Origin: Actinomycetota bacterium
Lineage (GTDB): Bacteria; Actinomycetota; Actinomycetes; Streptosporangiales; Streptosporangiaceae
Direction of reading: 5' to 3'
NCBI GenBank assembly: GCA_019240215.1
Contig: JAFAYQ010000027.1
Location: forward strand, 1-64,000
Length of the DNA stretch: 64,000 nucleotides
Part shown: in pieces, positions 51,883-60,190 of the stretch
Numbering within the stretch: position 1 is the stretch's first letter
How the letters are laid out: each line of letters starts with the position of its first letter
The notes under the pieces: generated by a model
What the model was told of the DNA's origin: nothing
The model's database searches: none
What the model saw: only the letters and a program-made list of their open reading frames with translations
Program-made: the position numbers and the translations under genes

Positions 51883-52656
51883 GTGGACCGTAACGCTGTG
51901 CTGGCCCAGTTCAACGACCAGCTGCGCCGGGAGCCGGCCGCCGAGCCCGGGTCGCGGATCGAGCGCGACGACCACGTCACCCGGATCGTCGCCGCCGACG
52001 GTGACTGGAACGGCGTGCTGTGGTCCGACCTCAGCGCGGCCGACGCCGACGCGGTGATCGCGGCCCAGGTCGCCCGGTTCGCCGACGTCGGCGAGTGGGA
52101 GTGGAAGCACTACTCTTACGACCAGCCCGCTGACCTGCCCGAACGGCTGACCGCGGCCGGCTTCGCAGCCGAGCAGCCCGAGACCCTGCTGGTGGCCGAG
52201 ATCGCCGCCTTGGACCTGGACCCCCGCCCGCCCGCCGGCGTCCGGCTGGTCCCGGTCGACGACGCCGCCGGCGCGACCGCGGTGGTCCGGGTGCACAACG
52301 AGGTCTTCGGCGGCGACCACCAGGCGACCGGGGCCGCCATCACCGCCGCCCTCGGCCGGCACCCCCGCCCGGTCCAGGCCGTGGTGGCCATGGCGGGCGA
52401 CACCCCGGTCTCGGCCGCCCGGATCGAGTTCCCGGGCGGCAGCGACTTCGCCAGCCTCTGGGGTGGCGGGACGTTGCCGTCCTGGCGCGGCCGGGGCGTG
52501 TTCCGGGCGCTGGTCGCCCACCGGGCCGTCCTCGCCCGCGACCGCGGCTACCGCTACCTCCAGGTCGACGCCTCGCCCGACAGCCGGCCGATCCTGGGCC
52601 GGCTCGGCTTCACCGAGCTGGCCACCACCACGCCATTCATCTACTCTTCGCGCTAG
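51883..52656 (+). CDS. GNAT family acetyltransferase
   Basis: 257 residues. The N-terminal half has RNAVLAQFNDQLRREPAAEPGSRIERDDHVTRIVAADGDWNGVLWSDL, and the C-terminal half is a GNAT core: PVSAARIEFPGGSDFASLWGGGTLPSWRGRGVFRALVAHRAVLARDRGYRYLQVDASPDSRPILGRLGF, with the acetyl-CoA motif SWRGRGVFRAL. GTG 51883 is a reasonable start; the ORF track begins at 51847 in frame. It lies 57 bp after the ROK gene on the same strand and may be part of the operon or independent. The substrate is unknown. Confidence 0.82.
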   Translation: MDRNAVLAQFNDQLRREPAAEPGSRIERDDHVTRIVAADGDWNGVLWSDLSAADADAVIAAQVARFADVGEWEWKHYSYDQPADLPERLTAAGFAAEQPETLLVAEIAALDLDPRPPAGVRLVPVDDAAGATAVVRVHNEVFGGDHQATGAAITAALGRHPRPVQAVVAMAGDTPVSAARIEFPGGSDFASLWGGGTLPSWRGRGVFRALVAHRAVLARDRGYRYLQVDASPDSRPILGRLGFTELATTTPFIYSSR

Positions 52657-52741
52657 CCAGGCGCTATTTCCCGGAATCAATTGATTGCGGTGCTCTAGCC
52701 TGCTGCCATACCTCACAATATGGATCAGAAGGAATTGCGCC

Positions 52742-53347
52742 ATGAGCATCGCCACGATGGTGGACACCCGGATCGCCCGGCAGCAGGCCGAGAATATAAA
52801 CAGTCCCAGCCCGGACAAGCCGGTCGGCGCCCCGACCGATCTGGTCAACCAGATCACGCGCTGGATACCGACCGAGACGATAACGATTTACGTCGCCCTT
52901 CTCGCTTTGCTGGCCCCGGTCGCCAGACACGCGCCCACGTATCAGAGCCGCTGGGTGCTGCTGGGCATTGTCGCCGCGTCCAACCCGGTGGTGGTTTATC
53001 TGCTCACCAAAGCCAAGACCCAGACAAAGAAAATTCAAATGCCCTGGTTCGAGATGATGGTCGCGCCGGTGGCGTTCGCGGCCTGGGCCTTCGCGCTGCC
53101 GGACACGCCGCTCAGCTCGATCCCCGGCTACCAGCTCAAGTGGAACGCGGCCATCGTCACCGTCACCACCACCGCGATCGTGCTGATCGCCAACGCCCTG
53201 CACAACTCACCCGACTACGACCAGGTGGTGACGATCCAGCAGGGCGCCCAGTCCGAGCACCCGATCGACATGAGCGTGCCCGCCGTCGCGCCCCGGACCG
53301 CGCCCAGCACCAGCCCCAAGACGCCGGCCGCGGTCACCGGCTCGTAG
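52742..53347 (+). CDS. Small membrane protein of unknown function
   Basis: 201 residues. The cytoplasmic N-terminus (SIATMVDTRIARQQAENINSPSPDKPVGAPTD) is followed by VNQITRWIPTETITIYVALLALL, RWVLLGIVAASNPVVVYLLTK, WFEMMVAPVAFAAWAFAL and AAIVTVTTTAIVLIANAL, giving about four helices, and a Pro/Thr-rich tail. The PTDLVNQITRWIPTET motif is distinctive, but I do not recognise its family. AAGGA precedes ATG 52742. The 5' region is less GC-rich than neighbours. It overlaps the convergent amidohydrolase by 14 bp. Confidence 0.78.
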   Translation: MSIATMVDTRIARQQAENINSPSPDKPVGAPTDLVNQITRWIPTETITIYVALLALLAPVARHAPTYQSRWVLLGIVAASNPVVVYLLTKAKTQTKKIQMPWFEMMVAPVAFAAWAFALPDTPLSSIPGYQLKWNAAIVTVTTTAIVLIANALHNSPDYDQVVTIQQGAQSEHPIDMSVPAVAPRTAPSTSPKTPAAVTGS

Positions 53348-55007
53348 GCAGCCCCCGGCCGCTGACGTCGAACCGGCTCACCCCGTCGACCAGCGTGGCC
53401 AGCACGTCGAGGCCGGCGATCCGGTGCGGGCTGACCGCGGTCGGATCCTCGGCCAGCACGGTCAGGTCGGCCAGGTAGCCAGCGGCGATCGTGCCCTTGA
53501 TCTGCTCGGCGTGGCTGGCGTAGGCCGACCCGCTGGTGTAGGCGCGCAACGCCTCCTCGGCGGTGATCGCCTCGACCGGGTTGTAGGGAGCCCCGGAGCC
53601 GGTCCGCCGGTTGACCATGTCGTGCACACCCAGCAGCGGCGCCCCGGTCACCACCGGCCGGTCCGAGCTGCCGGTCAACGTCAGCCCGGCCTCCAGCAGC
53701 GACCGCTGCCGGTACAGCCAGCCGTGCCGGTCCGGCCCGATCGCGGCCAGGAAGCCGTCTCCCAGCTCGGTCGCGAAGTGACCCTGCGGCACCGGGACCA
53801 CGCCCAGCTCGGCGGCCCGGGCCACCTGGTCGGGGCGGACGATGGCGAAGTGCTCGATCCGGTGCCGGGTGTCCGCCCGCGGGTAGCGGCGCTGGGCCTC
53901 GGCGTAGGCGTCCAGGGCCAGGTCGATGGCCAGGTCCCCGATCGCGTGGGCGGCCACCTGCCAGCCCGACCGGTGGGCGGCGATGATCGTCGCGGCCAGC
54001 TGGCCGGCGTCGGCCTGCAGGTAGCCGCGGTCACCGGGGGTCCCGGCGAAGTCTTCGGTCATGGCCGCGGTCCGGCCGATCAGCGACCCGTCGGTGAAGA
54101 TCTTCATCGCCCCGATCCGCAGCCAGTCGTCGCCGAAGCCGGTGCGGATGCCGAGGTCGAGCCCGAGTTCGAGACCGTCGCCGGGGTCGGCCGCCAGCGG
54201 GTGGAGCACGTCGCTGACCACCATCAGCTCGACCCGGACGGGCAGCCGGCCGTCGTCGCGGGCGGCCTGGTAGGCGGCCAGCTCGACCGGCGTGTGCCCG
54301 ATCCAGCCGCCGCCGATGCCCGCCTCGGTGACGCTGGTGATGCCCTCGCGCAGGTACTGCTGGCCGGCCCGGTCGATCGCGTCGGCCAGCGTCGCCACCG
54401 GGTAGGGCCGCACCAGGTCGGCCACCAGCTCCTGGGCGGTCTCCTGCAGCAGCCCGGTCGGGCGGCCGGCCGCGTCGGTCACCACCTTGCCGCCGGGCAC
54501 GTCAGCGGCCCGCTCGGCCAGGCCGAGGTCGGCCAGCACGGCGCTGCTGACCACGCACATGTGGCCCGAGGTGTGCCGCAGCCAGACCCGGCGGCCGGGC
54601 GCGGCCCGGTCCAGGCCGTCCCGGTTGGGGTGGCCGCCGAGCTTGTTCTGGTCGTAGCCGGCCCCGACCACCCAGTCTTCCGGGGCCACCGCCGAGGCCT
54701 GCCGGGTGACCGCCGCGTACAGGTCGTCCAGCGTCGGTGTGGCCTCCGGGCGCAGGTCGGCTTCGGTCAGCGTCAGCCCGAACCAGGCCATGTGGTTGTG
54801 GGCGTCGTGGAAGCCCGGCAGCACGGTGGCGCCGCCCAGGTCCACCACCTCGCGCGCCCGCAGGCCACCCGGCCCGGCGTCGGGGTCGAGTGCCAGCACC
54901 CGGCCGCCCCCGATCGCGACCGACCCGGCCCGCGGCCGGGCCCGGTCCATCGTCAGCACGTTGGCGTTGACCAGCAGCAGGTCAGCCGGAACGGATGGGC
55001 TAGACAT
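53334..55007 (-). CDS. Amidohydrolase family protein (YtcJ-like)
   Basis: 557-residue amidohydrolase-3: VNANVLTMDRARPRAGSVAIGGGRVLALD at the N-terminal beta-sandwich, VLPGFHDAHNHMAWFGL (HxH metal ligands), IGAMKIFTDGSLIGRTAAM, GWQVAAHAIGDLAIDLALDAY and RHRIEHFAIVRPDQVARAAELGV, with GSSDRPVVTGAPLLGV supplying the Asp. It hydrolyses an amide or cyclic imide of unknown identity. ATG 55007 overlaps the thioesterase stop by eight bases. It is the last gene of the overlapping acyl-CoA operon. Confidence 0.9.
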   Translation of the reverse strand: MSSPSVPADLLLVNANVLTMDRARPRAGSVAIGGGRVLALDPDAGPGGLRAREVVDLGGATVLPGFHDAHNHMAWFGLTLTEADLRPEATPTLDDLYAAVTRQASAVAPEDWVVGAGYDQNKLGGHPNRDGLDRAAPGRRVWLRHTSGHMCVVSSAVLADLGLAERAADVPGGKVVTDAAGRPTGLLQETAQELVADLVRPYPVATLADAIDRAGQQYLREGITSVTEAGIGGGWIGHTPVELAAYQAARDDGRLPVRVELMVVSDVLHPLAADPGDGLELGLDLGIRTGFGDDWLRIGAMKIFTDGSLIGRTAAMTEDFAGTPGDRGYLQADAGQLAATIIAAHRSGWQVAAHAIGDLAIDLALDAYAEAQRRYPRADTRHRIEHFAIVRPDQVARAAELGVVPVPQGHFATELGDGFLAAIGPDRHGWLYRQRSLLEAGLTLTGSSDRPVVTGAPLLGVHDMVNRRTGSGAPYNPVEAITAEEALRAYTSGSAYASHAEQIKGTIAAGYLADLTVLAEDPTAVSPHRIAGLDVLATLVDGVSRFDVSGRGLPTSR

Positions 55008-55425
55008 CGGCCGCCCCCAGCGCTTCGAACGTTTCCCGGTACCAGGGGCTCCACGGCGCGGGCCGCCCGGCCTGGTCGATCTTGACGATCACCCGGTGCC
55101 CGCGGGCCAGGGTGTGGCCGTCGGCCGGATCGGCGCACCGGAACAGGTAGGTGGCGCTGGTCCGCCCGAGCTTCCCGGCCGACAGCTCGACCAGCAGCGA
55201 CCCGGGCGCTTCGAGCGGCGCGTCGAACTCCACATGCAGCTCCCGGACCACGTAGCGCAGGTCCGGGTCGCGCTCGGCGTAGCTGGTCCAGCCCTTGCCG
55301 AGCTGCTCGAACAGGGCCGACTGGGCCCGCTCCACGTGCACCGCGAACCTTGTGTTGTGCAGCGCCCCGTTGAGGTCGAGCTCGTCGAAGAACACCGGGC
55401 TGAGCCAGCTGAACGGCCCGCTCAT
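55000..55425 (-). CDS. Hotdog-fold acyl-CoA thioesterase
   Basis: 141 residues: FSWLSPVFFDELDLNGALHNTRFAVHVERAQSALFEQLGKGW, RYVVRELHVEFDAPLEAPGSLLVELSAGKLGRTSATYLFRCADPADGHTLARGHRVIVKIDQAGRPAPW. It matches 4HBT/YbgC-type thioesterases, with the Asp/Glu and His of DELDLNGALHN at the usual catalytic position. It probably releases the free acid from the CoA ester made in this operon. ATG 55425 overlaps the ligase stop by four bases (ATGA). Only the last part of ORF-track entry 55000-55578 is real. Confidence 0.87.
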   Translation of the reverse strand: MSGPFSWLSPVFFDELDLNGALHNTRFAVHVERAQSALFEQLGKGWTSYAERDPDLRYVVRELHVEFDAPLEAPGSLLVELSAGKLGRTSATYLFRCADPADGHTLARGHRVIVKIDQAGRPAPWSPWYRETFEALGAADV

Positions 55426-56990
55426 ACGCCGGCCCAGGTACCGTCGGCGGCGTCGAACACCGGCCCGTGCAGGTCGCCGAGCTGCTTCTTGATCACCCGC
55501 TCGGAGTCGGTGCGCGGCAGGTCGGGGGCGGCCTGCCAGAACCGGGGCACCTTGAACCGGGCCAGCCGCTCGCGGCACCAGGCGGCCAGCTCGGCCGCCT
55601 CGACCGCGGCCCCGTCGCTGGTGACGTAGTAGGCCTTGACCTCTTCGCCGCGGATCTCGTCGGGCACCGCCACCACCGCCACCAGCCGGATCTGCGGGTG
55701 GGTGAGCAGCACCTCTTCGACCTCGCGGGCGGCGACGTTCTCGCCGCCGCGCCGGATCATGTCCTTGAGCCGGCCCGCGTGGTAGACCCGGCCCTGGCTG
55801 TCCATCCAGCCCAGGTCGCCGGTGTGGAACCAGCCGTCACGGAACACCTGGGCGGTCGCCTCCGGGTCGCCGTCGTAGCCGTCCATCATGCCCGGGCCGG
55901 CCAGCGTGATCTCGCCGGTCTGGCCGGCCGCCAGCGGCTGGCCGTCGCCGGAGCTGATCCGCACCTGGCGGTGCCGGGCCGGGCCGCCCAGGCAGCCGCT
56001 GCCGACCAGCTCGTCGTGGTCGGCGTCGGTCACCCGCAGGTCGCCCCCGGTCTCGGTCATCCCGAACGCCTCGTACCAGGGCACCCCCCAGCGTTCCTCC
56101 AGGGTGGCGTGCAGCGCGGGCGGGATCGCCGAGCACTGCACGGCCCGGACCCGGTGCTGGCGGTCGGCCGGGTCGGGCGGCATCCGCAGCAGCAGTCCCG
56201 GCATCGCGCCCAGGCAGTAGAAGTAGGTCACCTGGTGCTCGCGGACCTTGGCCCAGAACGACGACGGGTGGAAGCCGTCCAGGATCACCAGCTCGGCGCC
56301 GGCCAGCAGCCCGGCCGCGACGTTCCACTGCGGGTCGATGTAGTGGAACGGCTGCGCGGTCAGCATCACGTCGGTCTCGCTGAGGTACGGGAACTCGCTG
56401 ACCAGGCTGGCCGCCAGCAGCGCCCAGTACCGGTTGGACAGCAGGCAGCCCTTGGGGCGGCCGGTGGTGCCCGAGGTGAACTGGACGTTGGCGGTCGCCG
56501 CCGGGTCCGGGGGAGTGAACCCGGCCGGAACGGCGGCCCGGGCGGCCGCGGTGGCCAGCTCGGCGGCCGGGATCACCCGGCCGAGCGCGGGCAGGCCGGC
56601 CGGCAGCCGCTCCAGCAGCGGCCCGAACTGGGCCCCGGTCACGATGGCGGACGCCCGGCCGGCGGTGAGCACGTGGGTGGCGTCGGCGGTCTGGTACCGG
56701 GTGTTGACCGGGACCGCCGCCGCCCCCAGCCGCGACAGCGCGATCCAGGTCAGCGGGAAGGCCGCCTCGTTGGCCAGCAGCACCGCCACCCGGTCGCCGG
56801 CCCGCACCCCGCGGTCGCTCAGCTCCTGCGCGTAGCCCGCCGTCAGCCGGCTGACGTCGGCGAACGTCAGCTGGTCGCCGGGGTCGAACCGCCAGGCGAT
56901 CCGGTCCGGCCAGCGCTGCCCGGCCGCGTGCACGGCCGCCGCCAGCGTGGCCGCCAGGGCCGGCTCGGCCGCGCCCACGTCAGTGCTCAT
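55422..56990 (-). CDS. AMP-dependent acyl-CoA synthetase/ligase
   Basis: 522-residue ANL enzyme: NVQFTSGTTGRPKGCLLSNRYW (P-loop A3), YEAFGMTETGGDLRV, GWFHTGDLGWMDSQGRVYHAGRLKDMIRRGGENVAAREVEEVLLTHPQIRLVAVVAVPDEIRGEEVKAYYV, and the terminal catalytic Lys (ERVIKKQLGDL). It activates a carboxylic acid with ATP and CoA. The substrate pocket cannot be read reliably, so an aromatic or short/medium-chain acid are both possible. ATG 56990 overlaps the GNAT-crotonase stop by four bases. Confidence 0.92.
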   Translation of the reverse strand: MSTDVGAAEPALAATLAAAVHAAGQRWPDRIAWRFDPGDQLTFADVSRLTAGYAQELSDRGVRAGDRVAVLLANEAAFPLTWIALSRLGAAAVPVNTRYQTADATHVLTAGRASAIVTGAQFGPLLERLPAGLPALGRVIPAAELATAAARAAVPAGFTPPDPAATANVQFTSGTTGRPKGCLLSNRYWALLAASLVSEFPYLSETDVMLTAQPFHYIDPQWNVAAGLLAGAELVILDGFHPSSFWAKVREHQVTYFYCLGAMPGLLLRMPPDPADRQHRVRAVQCSAIPPALHATLEERWGVPWYEAFGMTETGGDLRVTDADHDELVGSGCLGGPARHRQVRISSGDGQPLAAGQTGEITLAGPGMMDGYDGDPEATAQVFRDGWFHTGDLGWMDSQGRVYHAGRLKDMIRRGGENVAAREVEEVLLTHPQIRLVAVVAVPDEIRGEEVKAYYVTSDGAAVEAAELAAWCRERLARFKVPRFWQAAPDLPRTDSERVIKKQLGDLHGPVFDAADGTWAGV

Positions 56991-58348
56991 TGCGCGGGCT
57001 CATTCCCGGGGTCCTTCCCGGTCTCCGGGGCGACGGTCAGCGCGGCGAAGTCGGTCTCGGTCGCCATCGCCTCCTCCAGCGCGCTCTCGGCCCCCCGGTC
57101 CAGCGCCTGCTTGGCCAGCGCCAGCGCCAGGGCCGGGCGGTCTCGCAGCCGGGCCGCGATCCCGGCCGCCACCTGCTCGTGCTCACCGGCCGGGGCGACC
57201 TGGTTGACCAGCCCCCACTCCTGGGCGCGGACGGCGCCGAACCGCTCGCCCAGCAGCAGCAGTTCCTTGGCCCGGACCGGGCCGACCAGCAGCGGCAGCA
57301 GCCGCGAGATCCCGCCGGTGACGCTCAGCCCGACCGACACCTCGGGGAACCCGAACTGGGCGTCCTCGGCCGCCACGACCAGGTCACAGCCGAGCGCGAA
57401 CTCGCAGCCGGCCCCCAGCGCGTACCCGTGCACGGCCGCGATGACCGGGCCCGGGAACCGCCGGATGGCCCGGGTCACCTCCTGGATCTGGTCCACCCGC
57501 CGCCGGGTGGCCAGCACCGTTTCCGGCGGCAGCGGCTCCTTCAGGTCGTGTCCGGAACAGAACGCCCGGCCCCGCCCGGCCAGCACCACCGCCCGCGCCC
57601 CGTCCTGTTCGGCTCGCGCGAACGCGCCGATCAGCCCGGCCACCAGCTCGGGCACGACCGCGTTGAGGCGCTGCGGCCGGTTCAGCCGGATCCACGCCAC
57701 CGAATCGGCCAGCTCGTACTCGACGGCCATCGTGACCTCGGTCGCGCTGACTCGCGGATCGCTCTGGTCCAGCCGGTAGCGGTACTGGTAGACCGCCGCC
57801 AGGATGGCCGGGGTCTGGGATGGCCCGGGCGCGGGGGCGGCGCCGACCCGGGCCGCCATCAGCCGCATCGGCGTCCACTCGTCCCCGTGCGGGTTGCCGT
57901 AGCCCTTGACCGGCAGCAGCCGCCCCCCGTGGCGCTGGTAGAACGCGACCCGGCGTTGCCGGGTGTGTACCTCACCGGGGTCGGTGCCGGGCTCGTCGGC
58001 GTCTTCCACGTCCCACACCAGCAGCCGGTAGCCGCCGGCCTGCAGCCAGGCCATGAGCTGATCCCACATGATCCCGCCGAGCCCCTGCCCGCGCCGCTGC
58101 TGGCTGACGACGAAGTAACGCAGGAAAATCCAGCCGGTGTGACCGAGCGGCCGGAGCATGGCGAACCCGCACGGCTGCCCGTCCTGCAGCAGCGCCAGCG
58201 CGATCTCGCCTTCCTCCCGTTCGGTGGTCAAGGTGGCGAACCCGGACCGCAGGTGGGGCGCGAACCCGTCCTCGTAGATCCGGCGCACTTCACCGGTGCG
58301 GGCCGGGTCGAGCGCCTCGACCGGTTCGAGCGCGTAGTCCGCAGTCAT
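56987..58348 (-). CDS. GNAT acetyltransferase fused to an enoyl-CoA hydratase/isomerase
   Basis: 453 residues in one frame. Residues ~1-200: FAPHLRSGFATLTTEREEGEIALALLQDGQPCGFAMLRPLGHTGWIFLRYFVVSQQRRGQGLGGIMWDQLMAWL, a GNAT with RRGQGLGG acetyl-CoA loop. From ~residue 206: VEYELADSVAWIRLNRPQRLNAVVPEL, GRGRAFCSGHDLKE, PGPVIAAVHGYALGAGCEFALGCDLVVAAEDAQFGFPEVSVGLSVTGGISRL, a crotonase with both catalytic Glu. The internal Met at the junction follows GAGGT, so separate translation of the crotonase is also possible. It follows CobK by 7 bp. Confidence 0.82.
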   Translation of the reverse strand: MTADYALEPVEALDPARTGEVRRIYEDGFAPHLRSGFATLTTEREEGEIALALLQDGQPCGFAMLRPLGHTGWIFLRYFVVSQQRRGQGLGGIMWDQLMAWLQAGGYRLLVWDVEDADEPGTDPGEVHTRQRRVAFYQRHGGRLLPVKGYGNPHGDEWTPMRLMAARVGAAPAPGPSQTPAILAAVYQYRYRLDQSDPRVSATEVTMAVEYELADSVAWIRLNRPQRLNAVVPELVAGLIGAFARAEQDGARAVVLAGRGRAFCSGHDLKEPLPPETVLATRRRVDQIQEVTRAIRRFPGPVIAAVHGYALGAGCEFALGCDLVVAAEDAQFGFPEVSVGLSVTGGISRLLPLLVGPVRAKELLLLGERFGAVRAQEWGLVNQVAPAGEHEQVAAGIAARLRDRPALALALAKQALDRGAESALEEAMATETDFAALTVAPETGKDPGNEPAQ

Positions 58349-58355
58349 CAGCTGT

Positions 58356-59117
58356 TCAATCCCTCCCTCGCGCGGCCGGGGCCGGGCATCCATGGCTCAG
58401 CCAGGCTAGGGCCTCGGCCACGGTGGCCACGGCCGGGGCGGCCGGAACCGGGGGCCGGTCCACCATCACCACCGGCACCCCCAGCTGCCGGGCCGCGGTC
58501 AGCTTGGCCGCCGTCAGCTCCCCGCCGCTGTCCTTGGTGACCAGCACGTCGATCTCGTGCTCGTGCAGCAGCGCCAGCTCCCCGGGCACCGTGAACGGCC
58601 CGCGGGCGGTCAGCAGCCGCGCCCGCGCTGGCAGCGGCCCGTCCGGCGCCTGCACCGACCGGATCAGGAACCAGCGGCGCTGATCGGCCGCGAACACCTC
58701 CAGCCCGGTCCGGCCGACGGTGAGCAGCACCCGCTCGCCCGGCAGGCCGGTGGCCGCGGCCGCCAGCGTGGGGATCCGCCGCCAGTCGTCCCCCGGCCCG
58801 GCCGTCCAGCCCGGCCGCCGCAGCTGCAGCAGCGGGACGCCGGCCTGGCCGCTGGCGGTCACCGCGGCGGCGCTGATCGCGGCCGCGAACGGGTGGGTGG
58901 CGTCGATGACCGCATCGATACGCTCGGCCGTCAGCCAGGCGGCCAGCTGGCCGCGGCCGCCGAACCCGCCGGTCCGGGTCGCCCCCTCCAGCCGGGCCGG
59001 GTCGCGGGTCCGCCCGGCCAGCGAGGTGATCACCTCGACCCCGGGGGTGGCCGCCAGCCGGGCCGCCAGCTGCCGCGCCTCACCGGTGCCTCCCAGCAAA
59101 AGCACACGGTTACTCAT
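58356..59117 (-). CDS. cobK: Precorrin-6A reductase
   Basis: 253 residues: RVLLLGGTGEARQLAARLAA (dinucleotide-binding turn), GGFGGRGQLAAWLTAERIDAVIDATHPFAAAISAAA, LLTVGRTGLEVFAADQRRWFLIRSV and LVTKDSGGELTAAKLTAARQLGVPVVMVDRPP. These are the CobK/CbiJ motifs; the enzyme reduces precorrin-6A with NADPH in corrin ring synthesis. ATG 59117 follows GAGGG. It is divergent from CobF, a gene for an earlier step, but heads a run of acyl-CoA genes, with the GNAT-crotonase starting 7 bp downstream. Confidence 0.92.
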   Translation of the reverse strand: MSNRVLLLGGTGEARQLAARLAATPGVEVITSLAGRTRDPARLEGATRTGGFGGRGQLAAWLTAERIDAVIDATHPFAAAISAAAVTASGQAGVPLLQLRRPGWTAGPGDDWRRIPTLAAAATGLPGERVLLTVGRTGLEVFAADQRRWFLIRSVQAPDGPLPARARLLTARGPFTVPGELALLHEHEIDVLVTKDSGGELTAAKLTAARQLGVPVVMVDRPPVPAAPAVATVAEALAWLSHGCPAPAARGRD

Positions 59118-59160
59118 GTGGCCCTCATCTGGCACTCATCCAAGCATCGTAGGGTGCAGC
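59118..59160. promoter_or_regulatory. Bidirectional promoter between cobK and cobF
   Basis: The 43-bp divergent gap contains ATCGTAGGGT: minus-strand TACGAT (59147-59152) and plus-strand TAGGGT (59150-59155) are both TAnnnT -10 matches and share three bases. No cobalamin riboswitch signature was seen on either side. Confidence 0.45.
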
Positions 59161-59919
59161 ATGCGCAAGATCGTGGTCATCGGTATCGGGGCGGGCGACC
59201 CTCGCCAGGTGACGATGGAGGCGGTCGAGGCGCTCAACCGGTGTGACGTTTTCTTCATTCTGGACAAAGGGCCGGACAAGCGGCAGCTGGCGCAGGTGCG
59301 CCAGGAGATCCTCGACCGCTACGTGCCCGGGGGTTCCTACCGCCTGGTGCACGCCCCCGACCCGGAGCGCGACCGGACCGCGGGCCGGTACGCCGAGGCG
59401 GTGGCCGACTGGCGCCGCCGCCGGGCGGCCGCCTACCAGGACATGGTCACCCGTGAGCTGGCCGACGGCCAGACCGGGGCGTTCCTGGTCTGGGGCGACC
59501 CCGCCCTGTTCGACAGCACGCTGCCGATCCTGGCCGGCCTGGCCGAGGGCGGCCTGTCGTTCGAGCTGGACGTCATCCCCGGCATCAGCAGCGTCTCGGC
59601 GCTGGCCGCCCGGCACCAGATCACCCTCAACCGGATCGGCTCGCCGGTCCAGATCACCACCGGCCGCCGCCTGGACGACGGCTGGCCCCCGGCCACCGAC
59701 GACGTGGTCGTGATGCTGGACTCCCGCACCGCCTTCGAGCAGTTCACCGAGGACGACGTCGACATCTACTGGGGCGCCTACCTCGGCACCCCCGACGAGG
59801 TCCTCATTTCCGGCCCGTTGTCGCAGGTCGCCCCCAGGATCGCCGCCGAACGGGCGGAGCAGCGCGAGCGCAAGGGCTGGGTGATGGACACCTACCTGCT
59901 GCGCCGAAACCGCCGCTGA
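59161..59919 (+). CDS. cobF: Precorrin-6A synthase (deacetylating)
   Basis: 252 residues of the tetrapyrrole methylase fold: RKIVVIGIGAGDPRQVTMEAVEALNRCDVFFILDKGPDKRQLAQVRQEILDRY, FLVWGDPALFDSTLPIL, DVIPGISSVSALAARHQITLNRIGSPVQITTGRRL. The CobF-type enzyme adds the C-1 methyl with loss of acetate in aerobic cobalamin synthesis. Only the C-terminal two thirds of ORF-track entry 58720-59919 is real; ATG 59161 is the start. It is divergent from cobK, which acts on the product. Confidence 0.93.
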   Translation: MRKIVVIGIGAGDPRQVTMEAVEALNRCDVFFILDKGPDKRQLAQVRQEILDRYVPGGSYRLVHAPDPERDRTAGRYAEAVADWRRRRAAAYQDMVTRELADGQTGAFLVWGDPALFDSTLPILAGLAEGGLSFELDVIPGISSVSALAARHQITLNRIGSPVQITTGRRLDDGWPPATDDVVVMLDSRTAFEQFTEDDVDIYWGAYLGTPDEVLISGPLSQVAPRIAAERAEQRERKGWVMDTYLLRRNRR

Positions 59920-60190
59920 TCGAGAAATTTCCGGATAAGAGCAACCCGGCCGGCCCTCGGCTCCGAATAAACCCTGAGGCCTGAGTTGCGGCGCCCTCGG
60001 CGCGATGCTGTTGGTGACCGAAAGGGGGCAGTCGATTACGGAATGTTGATTAAAAAGCGTGACGCGGGCAACGTCGGCTGGTAGCTGAGCGTCACACATA
60101 AAACGCTGATAAAGGGCAAGAAGGGCGGTCGGCCGTTCGGTTAGGGGCGGTGACCTGCGACAACTCCTGGGGGGGAGAGCAATAGAAATT
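59920..60190 (+). other. Noncoding region upstream of the NRPS gene
   Basis: 271 bp without a supported gene. It is less GC-rich (GAATGTTGATTAAAAAGCG, CATAAAACGCTGATAAAG) and contains a weak inverted repeat, GTGACGC (60060-60066) with GCGTCAC (60089-60095). A purine stretch (GGGGGGGAGAGC) lies 10-20 bases before the NRPS ATG. No iron-box, riboswitch or regulator gene was recognised. It likely includes the cobF terminator and the NRPS promoter. Confidence 0.4.

Noticed and set aside
56987-58348. 4-chlorobenzoyl-CoA dehalogenase operon
   Set aside because: Ligase, crotonase and thioesterase match that gene set, but the crotonase keeps both hydratase Glu residues (CEFAL and FPEVS) and lacks the dehalogenase Asp pattern.
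59920-60190. Cobalamin riboswitch upstream of cobF or the NRPS
   Set aside because: No B12-box-like conserved core was recognised; only a weak GTGACGC/GCGTCAC pair is present.
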